DNA of 64,000 nucleotides from Bacteroidota bacterium (GTDB lineage: Bacteria; Bacteroidota; Bacteroidia; Chitinophagales; Chitinophagaceae), in the NCBI GenBank assembly GCA_016868855.1, contig VGFP01000002.1, positions 349,210-413,209 of the forward strand, in the 5' to 3' direction. Positions 27,753-37,824 of the stretch are shown in pieces. The notes beneath the pieces were generated by a model, which did no database searches, was not told the origin of the DNA, and saw nothing but the letters and a program-made list of their open reading frames with translations. A program made the position numbers and the translations under genes. Every line of letters starts with the position of its first letter. Position 1 is the first letter of the stretch.

Positions 27753-30344
27753 ATGGCTCGCAGCGCAAGTGAAACACCTCTGATGCAACAACATCGGGCA
27801 ATCAAACAAAAATACCCCGATGCAATTTTATTGTTCAGGGTGGGAGATTTTTATGAAACCTTTGGTGAGGACGCAGTAAAAGCATCGTCTATCCTGGGTA
27901 TTACCCTCACCAAAAGAAACAATGGAGCCGCTGCATCCCTTGAATTGGCAGGATTTCCGCACCATAGCCTGGACACTTATTTGCACAAGCTTGTGAAAGC
28001 TGGATTCAGGGTTGCCGTTTGTGATCAATTAGAAGACCCCAAACAAGCCAAAGGAATAGTGAAAAGAGGAGTAACGGATATGGTTACTCCCGGATTGGCA
28101 ACGCATGACAAACTGCTTGAGCAAAAAAGCAATAATTTTCTTGCGGGATTGCATTTCGGAGTAACCAGCATGGGCATATCCTTTTTAGACATCTCTACAG
28201 GTGAGTTTTTTGTAGCAGAGGGCAATGAAGAATATATTGATAAATTGCTACAAACATTTCAACCTGCAGAAATAATATTTCAAAAAGGGAAACAAGAGAC
28301 TTTTCAGGAAAGATTTGGAAAGAAATTTTATTTCTATTGTCTTGACAGTTGGATTTTTGATCATCGATATGCCATAGAGGAGTTGACCCGTCATTTTGGT
28401 ACACACTCGCTAAAAGGTTTTGGTGTGGATGATTTATCGAATGCAATCATTGCGGCAGGATCAATTCTGCATTATTTACATGATACAGCTCATCCAAATT
28501 GTCAGCATGTATCCAGATTACATCGAATCAATAAAGACGAATTCTTGTGGATGGATCAATTCACCATCCGCAATCTCGAGCTGGTGTCTTCAACAGTAGA
28601 TCAGGGCGCCACTTTGCTGAAAACACTTGATGCCACGACAACCCCTATGGGTGCGCGTTTGTTGAAACGGTGGATGTTGATGCCGCTCTGCGATCAGCAA
28701 AAGATCAATGAACGTTTGGATCTGGTAGAGAAGATCATGAGTGATAAGCAATGGCTTGAAAACATAACCCATCAATTCAAATCGTTTGGTGACATTGAAC
28801 GGTTGGTAAGTAAAATTTCTTCTAAGAAGTTAGGTCCCCGGGAAATGTTGCAATTGGCAAACGGATTGCAGGAGGTAGCACATTTGAAAAGATTGCAAAC
28901 ATCTTGGCAGGATAAATACTTGCAGCGTCTGTTGGAAGCACTTGATCCCTGTATGGAGATAGCAGATCGAATTTCAAGAGAAATTGCTGACGACGCACCC
29001 CATCAAATTCAAAAGGGAGGGTATATCAACAAAGGGGTCAACCAAGAATTGGATCATTACAGAGACCTGTCTTCAGGTGGGAAAAAATACCTGCTTGAAA
29101 TTCAACAAAAAGAAATACTGGAAACAGGTATCACTTCATTGAAAGTAGGGTTCAACAATGTTTTCGGATACTATCTGGAAGTGAGCAATGCACATAAAAA
29201 CAAAGTCCCCTCGACATGGATTAGAAAGCAGACCTTGACCAATGGTGAGCGATATATTACTACAGAGTTGAAAGAATACGAGGAGAAAATCATGGGGGCA
29301 GAAGATAAAATTGCACAGCTCGAATCTCTGATCTATGAATCTCTGTTGACTGCATTGCAAGGTTTCATACTTCCCATGCAACAAAATGCACAGGTCATTG
29401 CGATCATAGATTGCCTTTGCTCTTTTGCTTCAAAAGCTCTGCAGCAGAACTATTGCAAGCCCGTTATACATGATGGAGATGCATTGACCATTGCATCCTC
29501 CAGGCATCCGGTTATTGAAACAATGCTACCACCTGGAGAATCATATATTTCAAATGACCTGCATCTTGATCAAACAAATACACAGGTTATTATTTTGACA
29601 GGTCCCAATATGAGCGGCAAGAGTGCACTCTTGCGTCAATCTGCCATAATTGTATTGATGGCACACATGGGCAGCTACGTTCCTGCTGCCAAGGCTTTGA
29701 TTCCACTTACAGACAAGATATTTACCCGCGTAGGCGCATCAGATAATTTGTCGGGAGGCGAGTCCACATTTATGGTGGAGATGAATGAAACAGCCAGTAT
29801 CATCAATAATATTTCCACCAGAAGTTTTGTGATTTTGGATGAGATCGGAAGGGGGACATCCACCTATGATGGTATTTCAATTGCATCTAGTATTGCGGAA
29901 TACTTGCACAATGCGGCAGAAAAGCCTAAAACACTTTTTGCAACCCATTATCATGAGATGAATGAACTAGAATCCCATCTCCCAAGGGTGAAGAATTTTC
30001 ATATCACACATCGTGAGGTAGATAATAAAATTCTATTTCTGAGAAAATTAGCCCCAGGCGGCAGTACGCATAGTTTTGGCATTCATGTTGCAAGAATGGC
30101 AGGGATGCCTGCATTGTTATTGAACCGGGCCAATGAAATATTGGTTGAGCTGGAACGAAGAGAGGGGCGTGCATCAGCAGCCAGTCTAAAACAAGATGCT
30201 TCCGAAATGCAATTGACAATATTTGACGAACACAGCATGGTGTTTGATCAAATCAGAAAATTATTGGAGAAAGTAGATATCAACGGATTGACACCGGTTG
30301 AGGCGCTGGTTATTTTAAATGATATCAAGAAAAAAATCGGTTAA
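27753..30344 (+). CDS. mutS: DNA mismatch repair protein MutS
   Basis: 863 residues. Domain I has the mismatch-sensing Phe-x-Glu in RVGDFYETFG (about 30-38). Connector, core and clamp domains follow (LKVGFNNVFGYYLEVSNAHK at about 468). The ATPase has GPNMSGKSALLRQSA (about 617), Walker B VILDEIGRGTSTYDG and ATHYHEM. It binds mispairs and starts repair with MutL, which is not in this window. The gene ends 8 bases from the convergent cysteine desulfurase gene. Confidence 0.97.
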   Translation: MARSASETPLMQQHRAIKQKYPDAILLFRVGDFYETFGEDAVKASSILGITLTKRNNGAAASLELAGFPHHSLDTYLHKLVKAGFRVAVCDQLEDPKQAKGIVKRGVTDMVTPGLATHDKLLEQKSNNFLAGLHFGVTSMGISFLDISTGEFFVAEGNEEYIDKLLQTFQPAEIIFQKGKQETFQERFGKKFYFYCLDSWIFDHRYAIEELTRHFGTHSLKGFGVDDLSNAIIAAGSILHYLHDTAHPNCQHVSRLHRINKDEFLWMDQFTIRNLELVSSTVDQGATLLKTLDATTTPMGARLLKRWMLMPLCDQQKINERLDLVEKIMSDKQWLENITHQFKSFGDIERLVSKISSKKLGPREMLQLANGLQEVAHLKRLQTSWQDKYLQRLLEALDPCMEIADRISREIADDAPHQIQKGGYINKGVNQELDHYRDLSSGGKKYLLEIQQKEILETGITSLKVGFNNVFGYYLEVSNAHKNKVPSTWIRKQTLTNGERYITTELKEYEEKIMGAEDKIAQLESLIYESLLTALQGFILPMQQNAQVIAIIDCLCSFASKALQQNYCKPVIHDGDALTIASSRHPVIETMLPPGESYISNDLHLDQTNTQVIILTGPNMSGKSALLRQSAIIVLMAHMGSYVPAAKALIPLTDKIFTRVGASDNLSGGESTFMVEMNETASIINNISTRSFVILDEIGRGTSTYDGISIASSIAEYLHNAAEKPKTLFATHYHEMNELESHLPRVKNFHITHREVDNKILFLRKLAPGGSTHSFGIHVARMAGMPALLLNRANEILVELERREGRASAASLKQDASEMQLTIFDEHSMVFDQIRKLLEKVDINGLTPVEALVILNDIKKKIG

Positions 30345-30352
30345 ATACTGCA

Positions 30353-31480
30353 TTACAACAGTTGCTTGATCTTCTCAACTGTCTGATCAATTTCTTCTTT
30401 TGTATTGTACTTGCTGAATGAAAATCTAACGGTTGATTGCTTCTCAGTGATCAATGCGTTGATGACATGGGAGCCTTGATTAGCGCCGCTACTGCAGGCA
30501 CTGCCACCTGATACACAAATATGATGAATGTCTAAATTGAAAAGAAGCATTTCTGATTTTTCATTGTGGGGGAATCCAACGCTCAAAACAGTATACAGAC
30601 TGTTTCCATCTGGATCACCATTGAAAACAATACCAGGAATACTATCAGCAAGCTTTCCTTTCATATATTTTTTAAGTGATAAAATATATGTGCTGTCCGC
30701 AGCATGATTTTCATTGGCCAATTCCAGCGCCTTGGTGAATCCAATAATGCCATAAATATTTTCAGTACCTGCGCGCATATTTCTCTCTTGTCCGCCTCCA
30801 TGAATGAACGGATTGATTTTATTGCGCTGGCTGATGTAGAGCAGACCAATCCCCTTGGGACCATGAAATTTGTGACCCGCACCTGTGATGAAATCAACAT
30901 GAGTTGTACTTAGATCAATCGTAAAATGTCCTACTGTTTGCACGGTATCTGCATGGAATATTGCACCGTACTTTTTGCAGAGTTCCCCGACGGTATGCAA
31001 GTCGGTAATGTTTCCAATTTCATTGTTGGCATGCATCAGTGTGACCAGTGTCTTTACAGGACTCGCTTGCAGTCTCGTTTCAAGGTCTACCAAATCTATG
31101 TGCCCATCAGGCAATAATTTTACAAACTCCAATGAAGCCTCTTGGTTCTTCTCAATGAATTCAACCGTATGCAATGTTGCGTGATGTTCAATGGGCGAAG
31201 TGATGATTCTCTTGCAATTCAACGTTCTGACTGCACTGAAAATAGCTGTATTGCTGCTCTCTGTTCCTCCACTGGTGAAAAATATTTCAGCAGGTTGTGC
31301 TTTCAGAATTGATGCAACAGATTTACGGGCCTTTTCAATGGCCAGTCTGTTCTCTCTTCCATAGGAATATATTGATGAAGGATTTCCGAAATGGGTGGAA
31401 AGATAGGGCAGCATTTCCTGCACCACCGCCGGATCGATCGGCGTTGTTGCAGCGTTGTCAAAATAAATTCTTGGATTCAT
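30353..31480 (-). CDS. Cysteine desulfurase (NifS/IscS-type)
   Basis: A 375-residue PLP enzyme. It shows YFDNAATTPIDPAVVQEML, FTSGGTESSNTAIF, the PLP Schiff-base Lys in ITGAGHKFHGPKGIGLLY and the active cysteine in SGGSACSSGANQGSHV. It removes sulfur from cysteine for Fe-S clusters, thiamine or tRNA thiolation. No isc/suf genes adjoin it, so the pathway it serves is open. It could be a NifS-like general sulfur donor. Confidence 0.9.
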   Translation of the reverse strand: MNPRIYFDNAATTPIDPAVVQEMLPYLSTHFGNPSSIYSYGRENRLAIEKARKSVASILKAQPAEIFFTSGGTESSNTAIFSAVRTLNCKRIITSPIEHHATLHTVEFIEKNQEASLEFVKLLPDGHIDLVDLETRLQASPVKTLVTLMHANNEIGNITDLHTVGELCKKYGAIFHADTVQTVGHFTIDLSTTHVDFITGAGHKFHGPKGIGLLYISQRNKINPFIHGGGQERNMRAGTENIYGIIGFTKALELANENHAADSTYILSLKKYMKGKLADSIPGIVFNGDPDGNSLYTVLSVGFPHNEKSEMLLFNLDIHHICVSGGSACSSGANQGSHVINALITEKQSTVRFSFSKYNTKEEIDQTVEKIKQLL

Positions 31481-31517
31481 GCGAACTAATCAGTGTGCCA
31501 AATATACTCAAAGCAGC

Positions 31518-32900
31518 TTAAATGCACTCCTGGATATCTTTGATCAACTTGCTGGCAATATTGTTGGCAGTTGTTTCAAAATTACTCTCTGCGATGATCC
31601 TGATGATGGGTTCAGTATTGCTTGCTCTCAAATGTACCCAGTCGTTGTCAAACTCAATGCGGAGCCCATCGATGGTATTCAGCGGATTCGATTTGTATTT
31701 CTGTTGAATTTTGGAGAATATGCCTGGCAGATCAATTCCATTTTCCAGCTCAATTTTGTTTTTGCTGATGAAATAATCCGGATAGCTGCTCCTCAATTGT
31801 TTGGCTGTTTTCTTTGATGTGGCAAGCTGTGATAAAATCAGTGCAATCCCAATCAGGGCGTCTCTTCCGTAATGGAAATCGGGGACAATAATTCCTCCAT
31901 TTCCCTCTCCACCAATTACCGCATTCACTTCCTTCATTTTAGCAACCACATTTACTTCTCCCACTGCTGCAGGATGATAAGTGCCGCCATGTTTCTCGGT
32001 TATATCCTTGAGAGCCTTGGATGACGAGAGATTACTTACAGTATTGCCTTTTCTTTTGCTGAGCACATAATCAGCTACAGCAACCAATGTGTATTCCTCT
32101 CCAAACATAGAACCATCTTCCGAAACAAGCACAAGCCTGTCTACGTCGGGGTCGACCGATATGCCCAAATCTGCTTTTTGATTGACAACTTCAGCGGCAA
32201 GCTGATTGAGGTGTTGAGGCAATGGCTCTGGATTGTGTGCAAATTTTCCATTGACTTCAGCATTCAGTACAAAGATCTGGTCGTCTGTGAGTCCCAGTTT
32301 TTTCAACAGTGCCGGAACAAAAATTGCACCACTGCTGTTAATGGCATCAACAACTATTTTGAATTTCCTTTTTTCAATGGCTTTTTTATCAACCAATGCA
32401 TAGTTGACAATGCTGTCAAGGTGATGAGCGGCATGATCGAATTTTTCAATAACGGTGCCAAGCTTATCAACTGTTGCAAAAGCAATAGCACCTTCCTCTG
32501 CATTTTTTAAAATCTCTTCCCCAGTATTAGCACTGATGAATTCACCTTTTTCGTTGAGTAATTTCAATGCATTCCATTCTTTTGGGTTGTGACTTGCGGT
32601 GATGATGATTCCGCCAGCAGCTTTTTCATGTACCACCTCTATTTCAACCGTTGGAGTAGTGGATAGTCCAAGATCAACTACATCAGCTCCCAAAGCAGTC
32701 AGGGTTTGTGCAACCAGTTTTGAAATCGATGGACCACTGATTCTACCGTCTCTACCAATAACAATTTTTTTATTCCCTCCAGAAATGGCCCATTGTCCGT
32801 ATGCAGCAGTAAACTTGACAATATCGATGGGTGACAATGATTCACCTGGTTTTCCTCCAATGGTTCCCCGAATTCCTGATATGCTTTTGATGAGTGCCAC
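31518..32900 (-). CDS. glmM: Phosphoglucosamine mutase / phosphohexomutase
   Basis: 460 residues of the alpha-D-phosphohexomutase family. It has GTIGGKPGESLSP, the catalytic phosphoserine loop TASHNPKEWNALKLL near residue 100, the metal loop DPDVDRL near 245, the sugar-binding GEGNGG near 325 and the phosphate-binding RASNTEPIIRII at the C-terminus. It most likely interconverts glucosamine 6- and 1-phosphate for UDP-GlcNAc; phosphomannomutase activity is the alternative. It starts with GTG at 32900. Confidence 0.82.
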   Translation of the reverse strand: MALIKSISGIRGTIGGKPGESLSPIDIVKFTAAYGQWAISGGNKKIVIGRDGRISGPSISKLVAQTLTALGADVVDLGLSTTPTVEIEVVHEKAAGGIIITASHNPKEWNALKLLNEKGEFISANTGEEILKNAEEGAIAFATVDKLGTVIEKFDHAAHHLDSIVNYALVDKKAIEKRKFKIVVDAINSSGAIFVPALLKKLGLTDDQIFVLNAEVNGKFAHNPEPLPQHLNQLAAEVVNQKADLGISVDPDVDRLVLVSEDGSMFGEEYTLVAVADYVLSKRKGNTVSNLSSSKALKDITEKHGGTYHPAAVGEVNVVAKMKEVNAVIGGEGNGGIIVPDFHYGRDALIGIALILSQLATSKKTAKQLRSSYPDYFISKNKIELENGIDLPGIFSKIQQKYKSNPLNTIDGLRIEFDNDWVHLRASNTEPIIRIIAESNFETTANNIASKLIKDIQECI

Positions 32901-32918
32901 AATTCAATTTTAAGGCTG

Positions 32919-32926
32919 CAAAATTA
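32919..32926 (-). promoter_or_regulatory. -7 box for the phosphohexomutase gene
   Basis: TAATTTTG on the minus strand, ending 18 bases before the GTG start at 32900. Confidence 0.45.
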
Positions 32927-33032
32927 CAAAAAAATGATGCCTTCACCAATTTGACAAGCTATGGATGCAATTTTTCATAACAATTTATGAATTGTTAATT
33001 TTCAAGTCGTTATATGGGTGATCAATACATTG

Positions 33033-33040
33033 TAGATTTG
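33033..33040 (+). promoter_or_regulatory. -7 box for the PAP2-CNNM-SDR-kynU-pyrF operon
   Basis: TAGATTTG ends 4 bases before the ATG at 33045. Transcription would begin at or next to the start codon. Confidence 0.5.
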
Positions 33041-33044
33041 TATA

Positions 33045-33650
33045 ATGTCATCTAATATTGGCTTTGTACGTTCTTTGATCAGTGCTACAGAAGAAGTCGA
33101 CCATGCCCTTTTGTTGATCATCAATCGTGAGCTGACACATCCGGCAATCGACCACATTGCCCTTTTCATGCGCGAATCTATTTTCCATATTCCTCTTTAT
33201 CTGTTTCTTTTTTTCATTGCTTTTCAAGTGTATGGGAAAAAAGCTCTTTGGTGGATCATTGCGGCATTCGCTTTGATCGCATGTACCGACCTGCTGAGCA
33301 GCCAGGTCATCAAATATGCTTTCAACAGATTGAGACCTTGCCGCGATCCCAACATGGCATTTCAGATCAGGTTTCTTGCAAAATACTGCGGTTCCAATCC
33401 AAGTTTTACCTCTTCCCATGCCCTCAATCATTTTGCTTTTGCTGCCTATGTTGTCAGATCGTTCAGAGGTATTTCAAATTGGATCTATCTGTTGTTTGTT
33501 TGGGCTGCTATCATCTCCTATTCCCAGGTCTATGTTGGTGTGCATTATCCCAGTGATGTCATTGCTGGGGGCTTACTGGGGATACTCCTGGGAGGAATTG
33601 GTTTCAGCATAACCAAACAGGCATTATCTTTACATCAACCTCAACCATGA
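33045..33650 (+). CDS. PAP2-family membrane phosphatase
   Basis: A 201-residue inner-membrane protein with about five helices. The phosphatase signature is split as expected: the KYAFNRLRPCRDP segment near residue 87-100, then TSSHALNHFAFA near 123 and SYSQVYVGVHYPSDVIAGG near 165. It would remove phosphate from lipid substrates such as undecaprenyl or phosphatidylglycerol phosphate. The ATGA overlap with the next gene shows coupling. Confidence 0.87.
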   Translation: MSSNIGFVRSLISATEEVDHALLLIINRELTHPAIDHIALFMRESIFHIPLYLFLFFIAFQVYGKKALWWIIAAFALIACTDLLSSQVIKYAFNRLRPCRDPNMAFQIRFLAKYCGSNPSFTSSHALNHFAFAAYVVRSFRGISNWIYLLFVWAAIISYSQVYVGVHYPSDVIAGGLLGILLGGIGFSITKQALSLHQPQP

Positions 33651-34945
33651 CGGAGCTCATCATTCTTTTTTTTCTGATCTTTTTGAATGGATTTTTCTCC
33701 ATGGCAGAAATTGCACTGGTCTCCTCCCGCAAGGCCAGGTTAGAGGGACAAGCGGGCAAGGGTGACCAAAAGGCGAAAAAAGCATTGGACCTCGCACAGC
33801 ACCCAGATAAATTTTTATCAACGGTTCAAATTGGCATCACCACCATTGGTATTCTTACGGGTATATATTCAGGTGAAAAGATGATTGATGATGTAGCAAA
33901 TTATCTCAATCAAATATCCCTGTTTGCTGCATACAGCAATGGAATCGCGACAGCCATCGTTGTTCTCATCATCACCTTCTTTTCTCTTGTTTTTGGAGAA
34001 CTGGTTCCTAAAAGATTGAGCATGGCAAGTCCGGAGTCCATAGCAAAAACTGTTGCCGCTCCCATGATGTTGATCTCAAGGGCAGTTCACCCATTTGTGT
34101 GGTTGCTGACAAGAACATCGGGATTCATTCTAAAAATATTCAGGATCAGATCAGATGACTCACTCGTTACAGAAGAAGAAATCAAGGCAATCATCAGTGA
34201 GGGTACTGAACATGGGGCCATTGAAGAAACGGAACAGGAAATCATTGAACGTGTCATGCATTTGGGCGATAGAAATCTGACTTCATTGATGACACATCGG
34301 AGCGATGTGATTTGGTTTGAGTTGAACGACAACGAGAAAAGCATCAGAGAGAAAATTCTTGCAGAACCACATTCTGTTTATCCAGTATGTGATAAGTCCA
34401 TCGATCATATCAAAGGCATCGTTTCCATCAAAGACATGTATGTTACTCCAGACGACGTATCCTTCAAAGAGGTTATGAAGACGCCCTTGTTCGTGCCTGA
34501 AAATATCACCCCTTATCAATTGTTAGAAAAATTCAAGCAGACAAAAATTCACACATCCTTTGTGGTGGATGAATATGGTACGCTGCTCGGACTCGTAACG
34601 CTCAATGATTTACTGGAAGCCATTGTGGGTGATTTACCACAGCAAGATGAAATTGACTATGAGGTAGTGAAAAGGGAAGACGGCAGCTTCTTGGTAGATG
34701 CCCAAATTCCTTTCTATGAATTTTTGTCCAGGTTTGAAAAGGCAGAGTGGATGAATGAAGGTGAACATGAATTTGATACACTTGCTGGCTTCATTCTCCA
34801 TTCGTTGGAACATATACCTGTTACAGGGGAGCATTTCGAATGGAAAGGATTTTCTTTTGAAATAGTTGATATGGATGGTCATCGGATCGATAAAATTTTG
34901 GTCAAGGTTTCTGATGACATCAGAAACGAAATGGAGGAGTCTTAA
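33647..34945 (+). CDS. CNNM/CorC-family (HlyC-like) membrane protein
   Basis: 432 residues with three parts. A DUF21/CNNM membrane domain (about 1-190) has FFSMAEIALVSSRKARLEG and VFGELVPKRLSMASPESIA. A CBS pair (about 205-335) has VCDKSIDHIKGIVSIKDMY and SFVVDEYGTLLGLVTLNDLLEAIVGD. A C-terminal CorC/HlyC domain follows. The family is linked to Mg2+ or Na+ movement; older names say hemolysin. It is coupled to the PAP2 gene and abuts the SDR gene with no gap. Confidence 0.88.
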   Translation: MTELIILFFLIFLNGFFSMAEIALVSSRKARLEGQAGKGDQKAKKALDLAQHPDKFLSTVQIGITTIGILTGIYSGEKMIDDVANYLNQISLFAAYSNGIATAIVVLIITFFSLVFGELVPKRLSMASPESIAKTVAAPMMLISRAVHPFVWLLTRTSGFILKIFRIRSDDSLVTEEEIKAIISEGTEHGAIEETEQEIIERVMHLGDRNLTSLMTHRSDVIWFELNDNEKSIREKILAEPHSVYPVCDKSIDHIKGIVSIKDMYVTPDDVSFKEVMKTPLFVPENITPYQLLEKFKQTKIHTSFVVDEYGTLLGLVTLNDLLEAIVGDLPQQDEIDYEVVKREDGSFLVDAQIPFYEFLSRFEKAEWMNEGEHEFDTLAGFILHSLEHIPVTGEHFEWKGFSFEIVDMDGHRIDKILVKVSDDIRNEMEES

Positions 34946-35731
34946 ATGAATTTGTCTTTAATTGGAAAGACCGCGTTGGTCAGCGGAGCTTCACAGGGAA
35001 TAGGGAAGGCAATAGCAATAGAACTTTCTTTGCTGGGGGCGAACTGTATTTTATTGGCAAGAAACAGTGAAGCATTGGCTGCTGCGACTAAAGACCTTGA
35101 CGTTTCAGCCGGACAGTCACATCATTTCTATGCGATAGATTTTGCTGTGTCAGATGGATTGAAAAATTTGGTTGAATCAATAGTCAAAGAACATCCCATT
35201 GATATTCTTATCAACAATAGCGGTGGACCCGCAGCGGGTTTGATCTTCAGTGAGGCGCCTGAAAAATTCGAGGCAGCTTTCAAACAACATGTGGTGGCAA
35301 ATCAAATCCTCAGCCAAGCAGTTGTTCCTGGAATGAAGCAGCGATCATGGGGACGCATCATCAATATCATTTCAACTTCTGTTCGAACGCCATTGGACAA
35401 CCTGGGTGTATCCAATACCATCAGGGCTGCAGTCGCTTCATGGTCAAAGTCTATGTCCAACGAATTGGCTGTGCATGGCATTACAGTCAACAGCCTGCTA
35501 CCTGGATTTATTTCAACCACCAGGCTTGATGCAGTTGCAAGTAGTTTTGCAGAGCGTGCACAGATATCAAAAAGCGATATGGAAGAGAGAATGAAAAGTT
35601 CTGTTCCTGCCAAACGCTTTGGAGATCCATCTGAGATTGCAGCTGTTGCGGCATTCATTGCATCTCCAGCTGCATCCTATGTCAATGGCGTAAGCATTCC
35701 TGTTGATGGAGGAAGAACTCCAACCATTTGA
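34946..35731 (+). CDS. Atypical SDR-family protein lacking the YxxxK pair
   Basis: 261 residues with a short-chain dehydrogenase fold: GASQGIGKAIAIELSLLGA binds the dinucleotide, then ILINNSGGPAAG, and a PGFISTTRLD loop after strand 6. At the active site, where YxxxK is expected, the sequence reads SNTIRAAVASW, so Tyr is Ser and Lys is Arg. A known subgroup of ketoacyl reductase-like SDRs shares such changes. The reaction is unknown and may be none. It directly abuts the CNNM gene, and kynU starts 2 bases after its stop. Confidence 0.85.
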   Translation: MNLSLIGKTALVSGASQGIGKAIAIELSLLGANCILLARNSEALAAATKDLDVSAGQSHHFYAIDFAVSDGLKNLVESIVKEHPIDILINNSGGPAAGLIFSEAPEKFEAAFKQHVVANQILSQAVVPGMKQRSWGRIINIISTSVRTPLDNLGVSNTIRAAVASWSKSMSNELAVHGITVNSLLPGFISTTRLDAVASSFAERAQISKSDMEERMKSSVPAKRFGDPSEIAAVAAFIASPAASYVNGVSIPVDGGRTPTI

Positions 35732-35732
35732 T

Positions 35733-37004
35733 ATGACAACATTTTCAAATACACTTGATTGTGCAACAGCTTTAGATCAACAGGATCCTTTGCGTTCCTA
35801 CAGAGATGCGTTCTTGCATCCAGTTGAAAACAACCGTGAAAGAACCTATTTTTTAGGTAATTCCTTGGGTCTTCAACCCAAAAATACAATGGAGGCTATC
35901 CAGCATGTTTTGGAGCAATGGCAACTGGATGGAGTAGAATCTTTTTTCAAGGGGAACGACAACTGGCTTGCGTATCATGATAAATTAACGGGCCCACTTG
36001 CAGTCATTACCGGCGCTCAGCCACACGAAATTACAGTCATGAACCAGCTTACCGTCAACATTCATTTGATGATGGTGAGTTTTTATCAACCGAAAGGTGA
36101 ACGCAAGAAAATATTGATGGAATCAAAAGCATTTCCCAGTGATCAGTATGCCGTAGCCTCTTTTGTAAAGCACATGGGATTGGATCCTGATGAAGTCATT
36201 GTTGAAATCAATCCAGATCAAGAGGGAATACCACCCACCAATGAGCAAGTGATCGATGCCATTCACAAACATGGTGAGGAAATAGCATTGGTTTTTTTAA
36301 GCGGCGTTAATTATTACACTGGACAATTATTTGATTTGTCTTCAATTGCACTTGCAGCAAAAAAAGTGGGTGCTTTGGTTGGATTTGATCTTGCCCATGC
36401 TGTTGGAAATATCAGTATGAACCTGCATGACTGGGATATTGATTTTGCATGCTGGTGTTCATACAAATATCTCAATGCGGGTCCGGGTGCCATTGCCGGC
36501 GCATTTATACATGAAAAGCATCATCAGGAAAATATAAACAGACTCGAAGGTTGGTGGGGCGTAAAATTGAATGAGCGCTTTCTCATGAAGAAAAATTTTA
36601 TCTCCTCTGGTACAGCTACTGCATGGCAATTGAGCACCTCTCCCATGTTGCTCTTTGCCTGTCTGCATGCATCATTGAACATCATTGAAAAGGCTGGATG
36701 GAGTAATATGCTCAACAAGCAGCAAAAAATGATCGCATGGACTGATTTTTTATTGACCACCATTTCAAGCAATGTTTTCAAACGAATTACGCCACATCAA
36801 CGTGGATGCCAAATTTCATTGCAATTCCCCCAAAATGGGAAAGAGGTTTACAACCGCTTGTTTGAAAAGGGGTTTATGATTGATTGGCGCGAGCCCGACG
36901 TCATCCGTTTTGCCCCAGTTCCTCTTTACAATTCATTTACCGAAATATGGCAATTTTTCAATGCATTGAGAGAAATTACCAATGAATTACCTTTGAGCAA
37001 TTAG
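35733..37004 (+). CDS. kynU: Kynureninase
   Basis: A 423-residue fold-type I PLP enzyme. It shows YFLGNSLGLQPKNT, NQLTVNIHLMM, the PLP-binding DLAHAVGNISMNLHDWDIDFA and the Schiff-base Lys in WCSYKYLNAGPGAIAG. It splits kynurenine to anthranilate and alanine (or 3-hydroxykynurenine to 3-hydroxyanthranilate). ATG 35733 fits the family start; the reading frame is open 30 bases further upstream inside the SDR gene. No other kynurenine-pathway gene is in the window. Confidence 0.93.
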   Translation: MTTFSNTLDCATALDQQDPLRSYRDAFLHPVENNRERTYFLGNSLGLQPKNTMEAIQHVLEQWQLDGVESFFKGNDNWLAYHDKLTGPLAVITGAQPHEITVMNQLTVNIHLMMVSFYQPKGERKKILMESKAFPSDQYAVASFVKHMGLDPDEVIVEINPDQEGIPPTNEQVIDAIHKHGEEIALVFLSGVNYYTGQLFDLSSIALAAKKVGALVGFDLAHAVGNISMNLHDWDIDFACWCSYKYLNAGPGAIAGAFIHEKHHQENINRLEGWWGVKLNERFLMKKNFISSGTATAWQLSTSPMLLFACLHASLNIIEKAGWSNMLNKQQKMIAWTDFLLTTISSNVFKRITPHQRGCQISLQFPQNGKEVYNRLFEKGFMIDWREPDVIRFAPVPLYNSFTEIWQFFNALREITNELPLSN

Positions 37005-37011
37005 TAAAACC

Positions 37012-37824
37012 ATGAACAGGCAGTATCTAATTGATCAGATCAGAAATAAGCAGAGTTATCTGTGCGTGGGACTCGATACAGATCCCACCCTGATTCCCTC
37101 CCATCTGCTCAAAGAGGAAGACCCCCTATTTGCTTTCAACAAAGCCATCATTGATGTTACACTGAACAGTTGTGTCGCCTATAAAATCAATACTGCTTTT
37201 TATGAATCTCAGGGGTTGAAAGGCTGGATGGCATTGGAAAAAACGGTGAACTATATTCCATCAACGCATTTCAAGATTGCAGATGCCAAAAGGGGAGATA
37301 TCGGAAATACATCAACACAATATGCAAAGGCTTTCTTTCAGCAATTGCCTTTTGATTCCATTACCATAGCGCCATATATGGGTGAAGACAGCGTAAAGCC
37401 CTTTCTTCAATTTGATGGCAAATGGGCGATTGTGCTGGGACTCACATCCAATCCGGGTGCAGCTGATTTTGAACTGCAAAAAATGATGGATGGTAAATCA
37501 CTTTATGAAACTGTAATTTCAAAAGTATCATCCTGGGGCAGCGTTGAGAATTTGATGTTTGTTGTCGGTGCGACCAGGCCAGAGGAATTTTTGAATCTTA
37601 GAAAGATTGTTCCAGATCATTTTTTCCTTGTCCCCGGAGTAGGAGCTCAGGGCGGCAGCTTAGAAGAGATTTCAAAAAAAGCCATGAACAGCGATGTTGG
37701 CATCTTGGTAAATGTCAGCAGAGACATCATCTACGCTTCAAAGGATCAAGATTTTGCTCACAAAGCTGGCGAAAAAGCATCATCTTATGCAGTAGCCATG
37801 AGCCAGTTTTTATTGGGCCATTGA
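37012..37824 (+). CDS. pyrF: Orotidine 5'-phosphate decarboxylase, long (type 2) family
   Basis: 270 residues. It has YLCVGLDTDP at the start, the catalytic DAKRGDIGNTSTQYAKAFF (the Lys-Asp array), the TIAPYMGEDSV segment and a C-terminal LVPGVGAQGG phosphate-binding loop. It makes UMP, the last step of pyrimidine synthesis. The length and motif order match the second OMPDC family found in Bacteroidota and Actinobacteria. It is last in the rightward operon, and the next gene is convergent with no gap. Confidence 0.94.
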   Translation: MNRQYLIDQIRNKQSYLCVGLDTDPTLIPSHLLKEEDPLFAFNKAIIDVTLNSCVAYKINTAFYESQGLKGWMALEKTVNYIPSTHFKIADAKRGDIGNTSTQYAKAFFQQLPFDSITIAPYMGEDSVKPFLQFDGKWAIVLGLTSNPGAADFELQKMMDGKSLYETVISKVSSWGSVENLMFVVGATRPEEFLNLRKIVPDHFFLVPGVGAQGGSLEEISKKAMNSDVGILVNVSRDIIYASKDQDFAHKAGEKASSYAVAMSQFLLGH

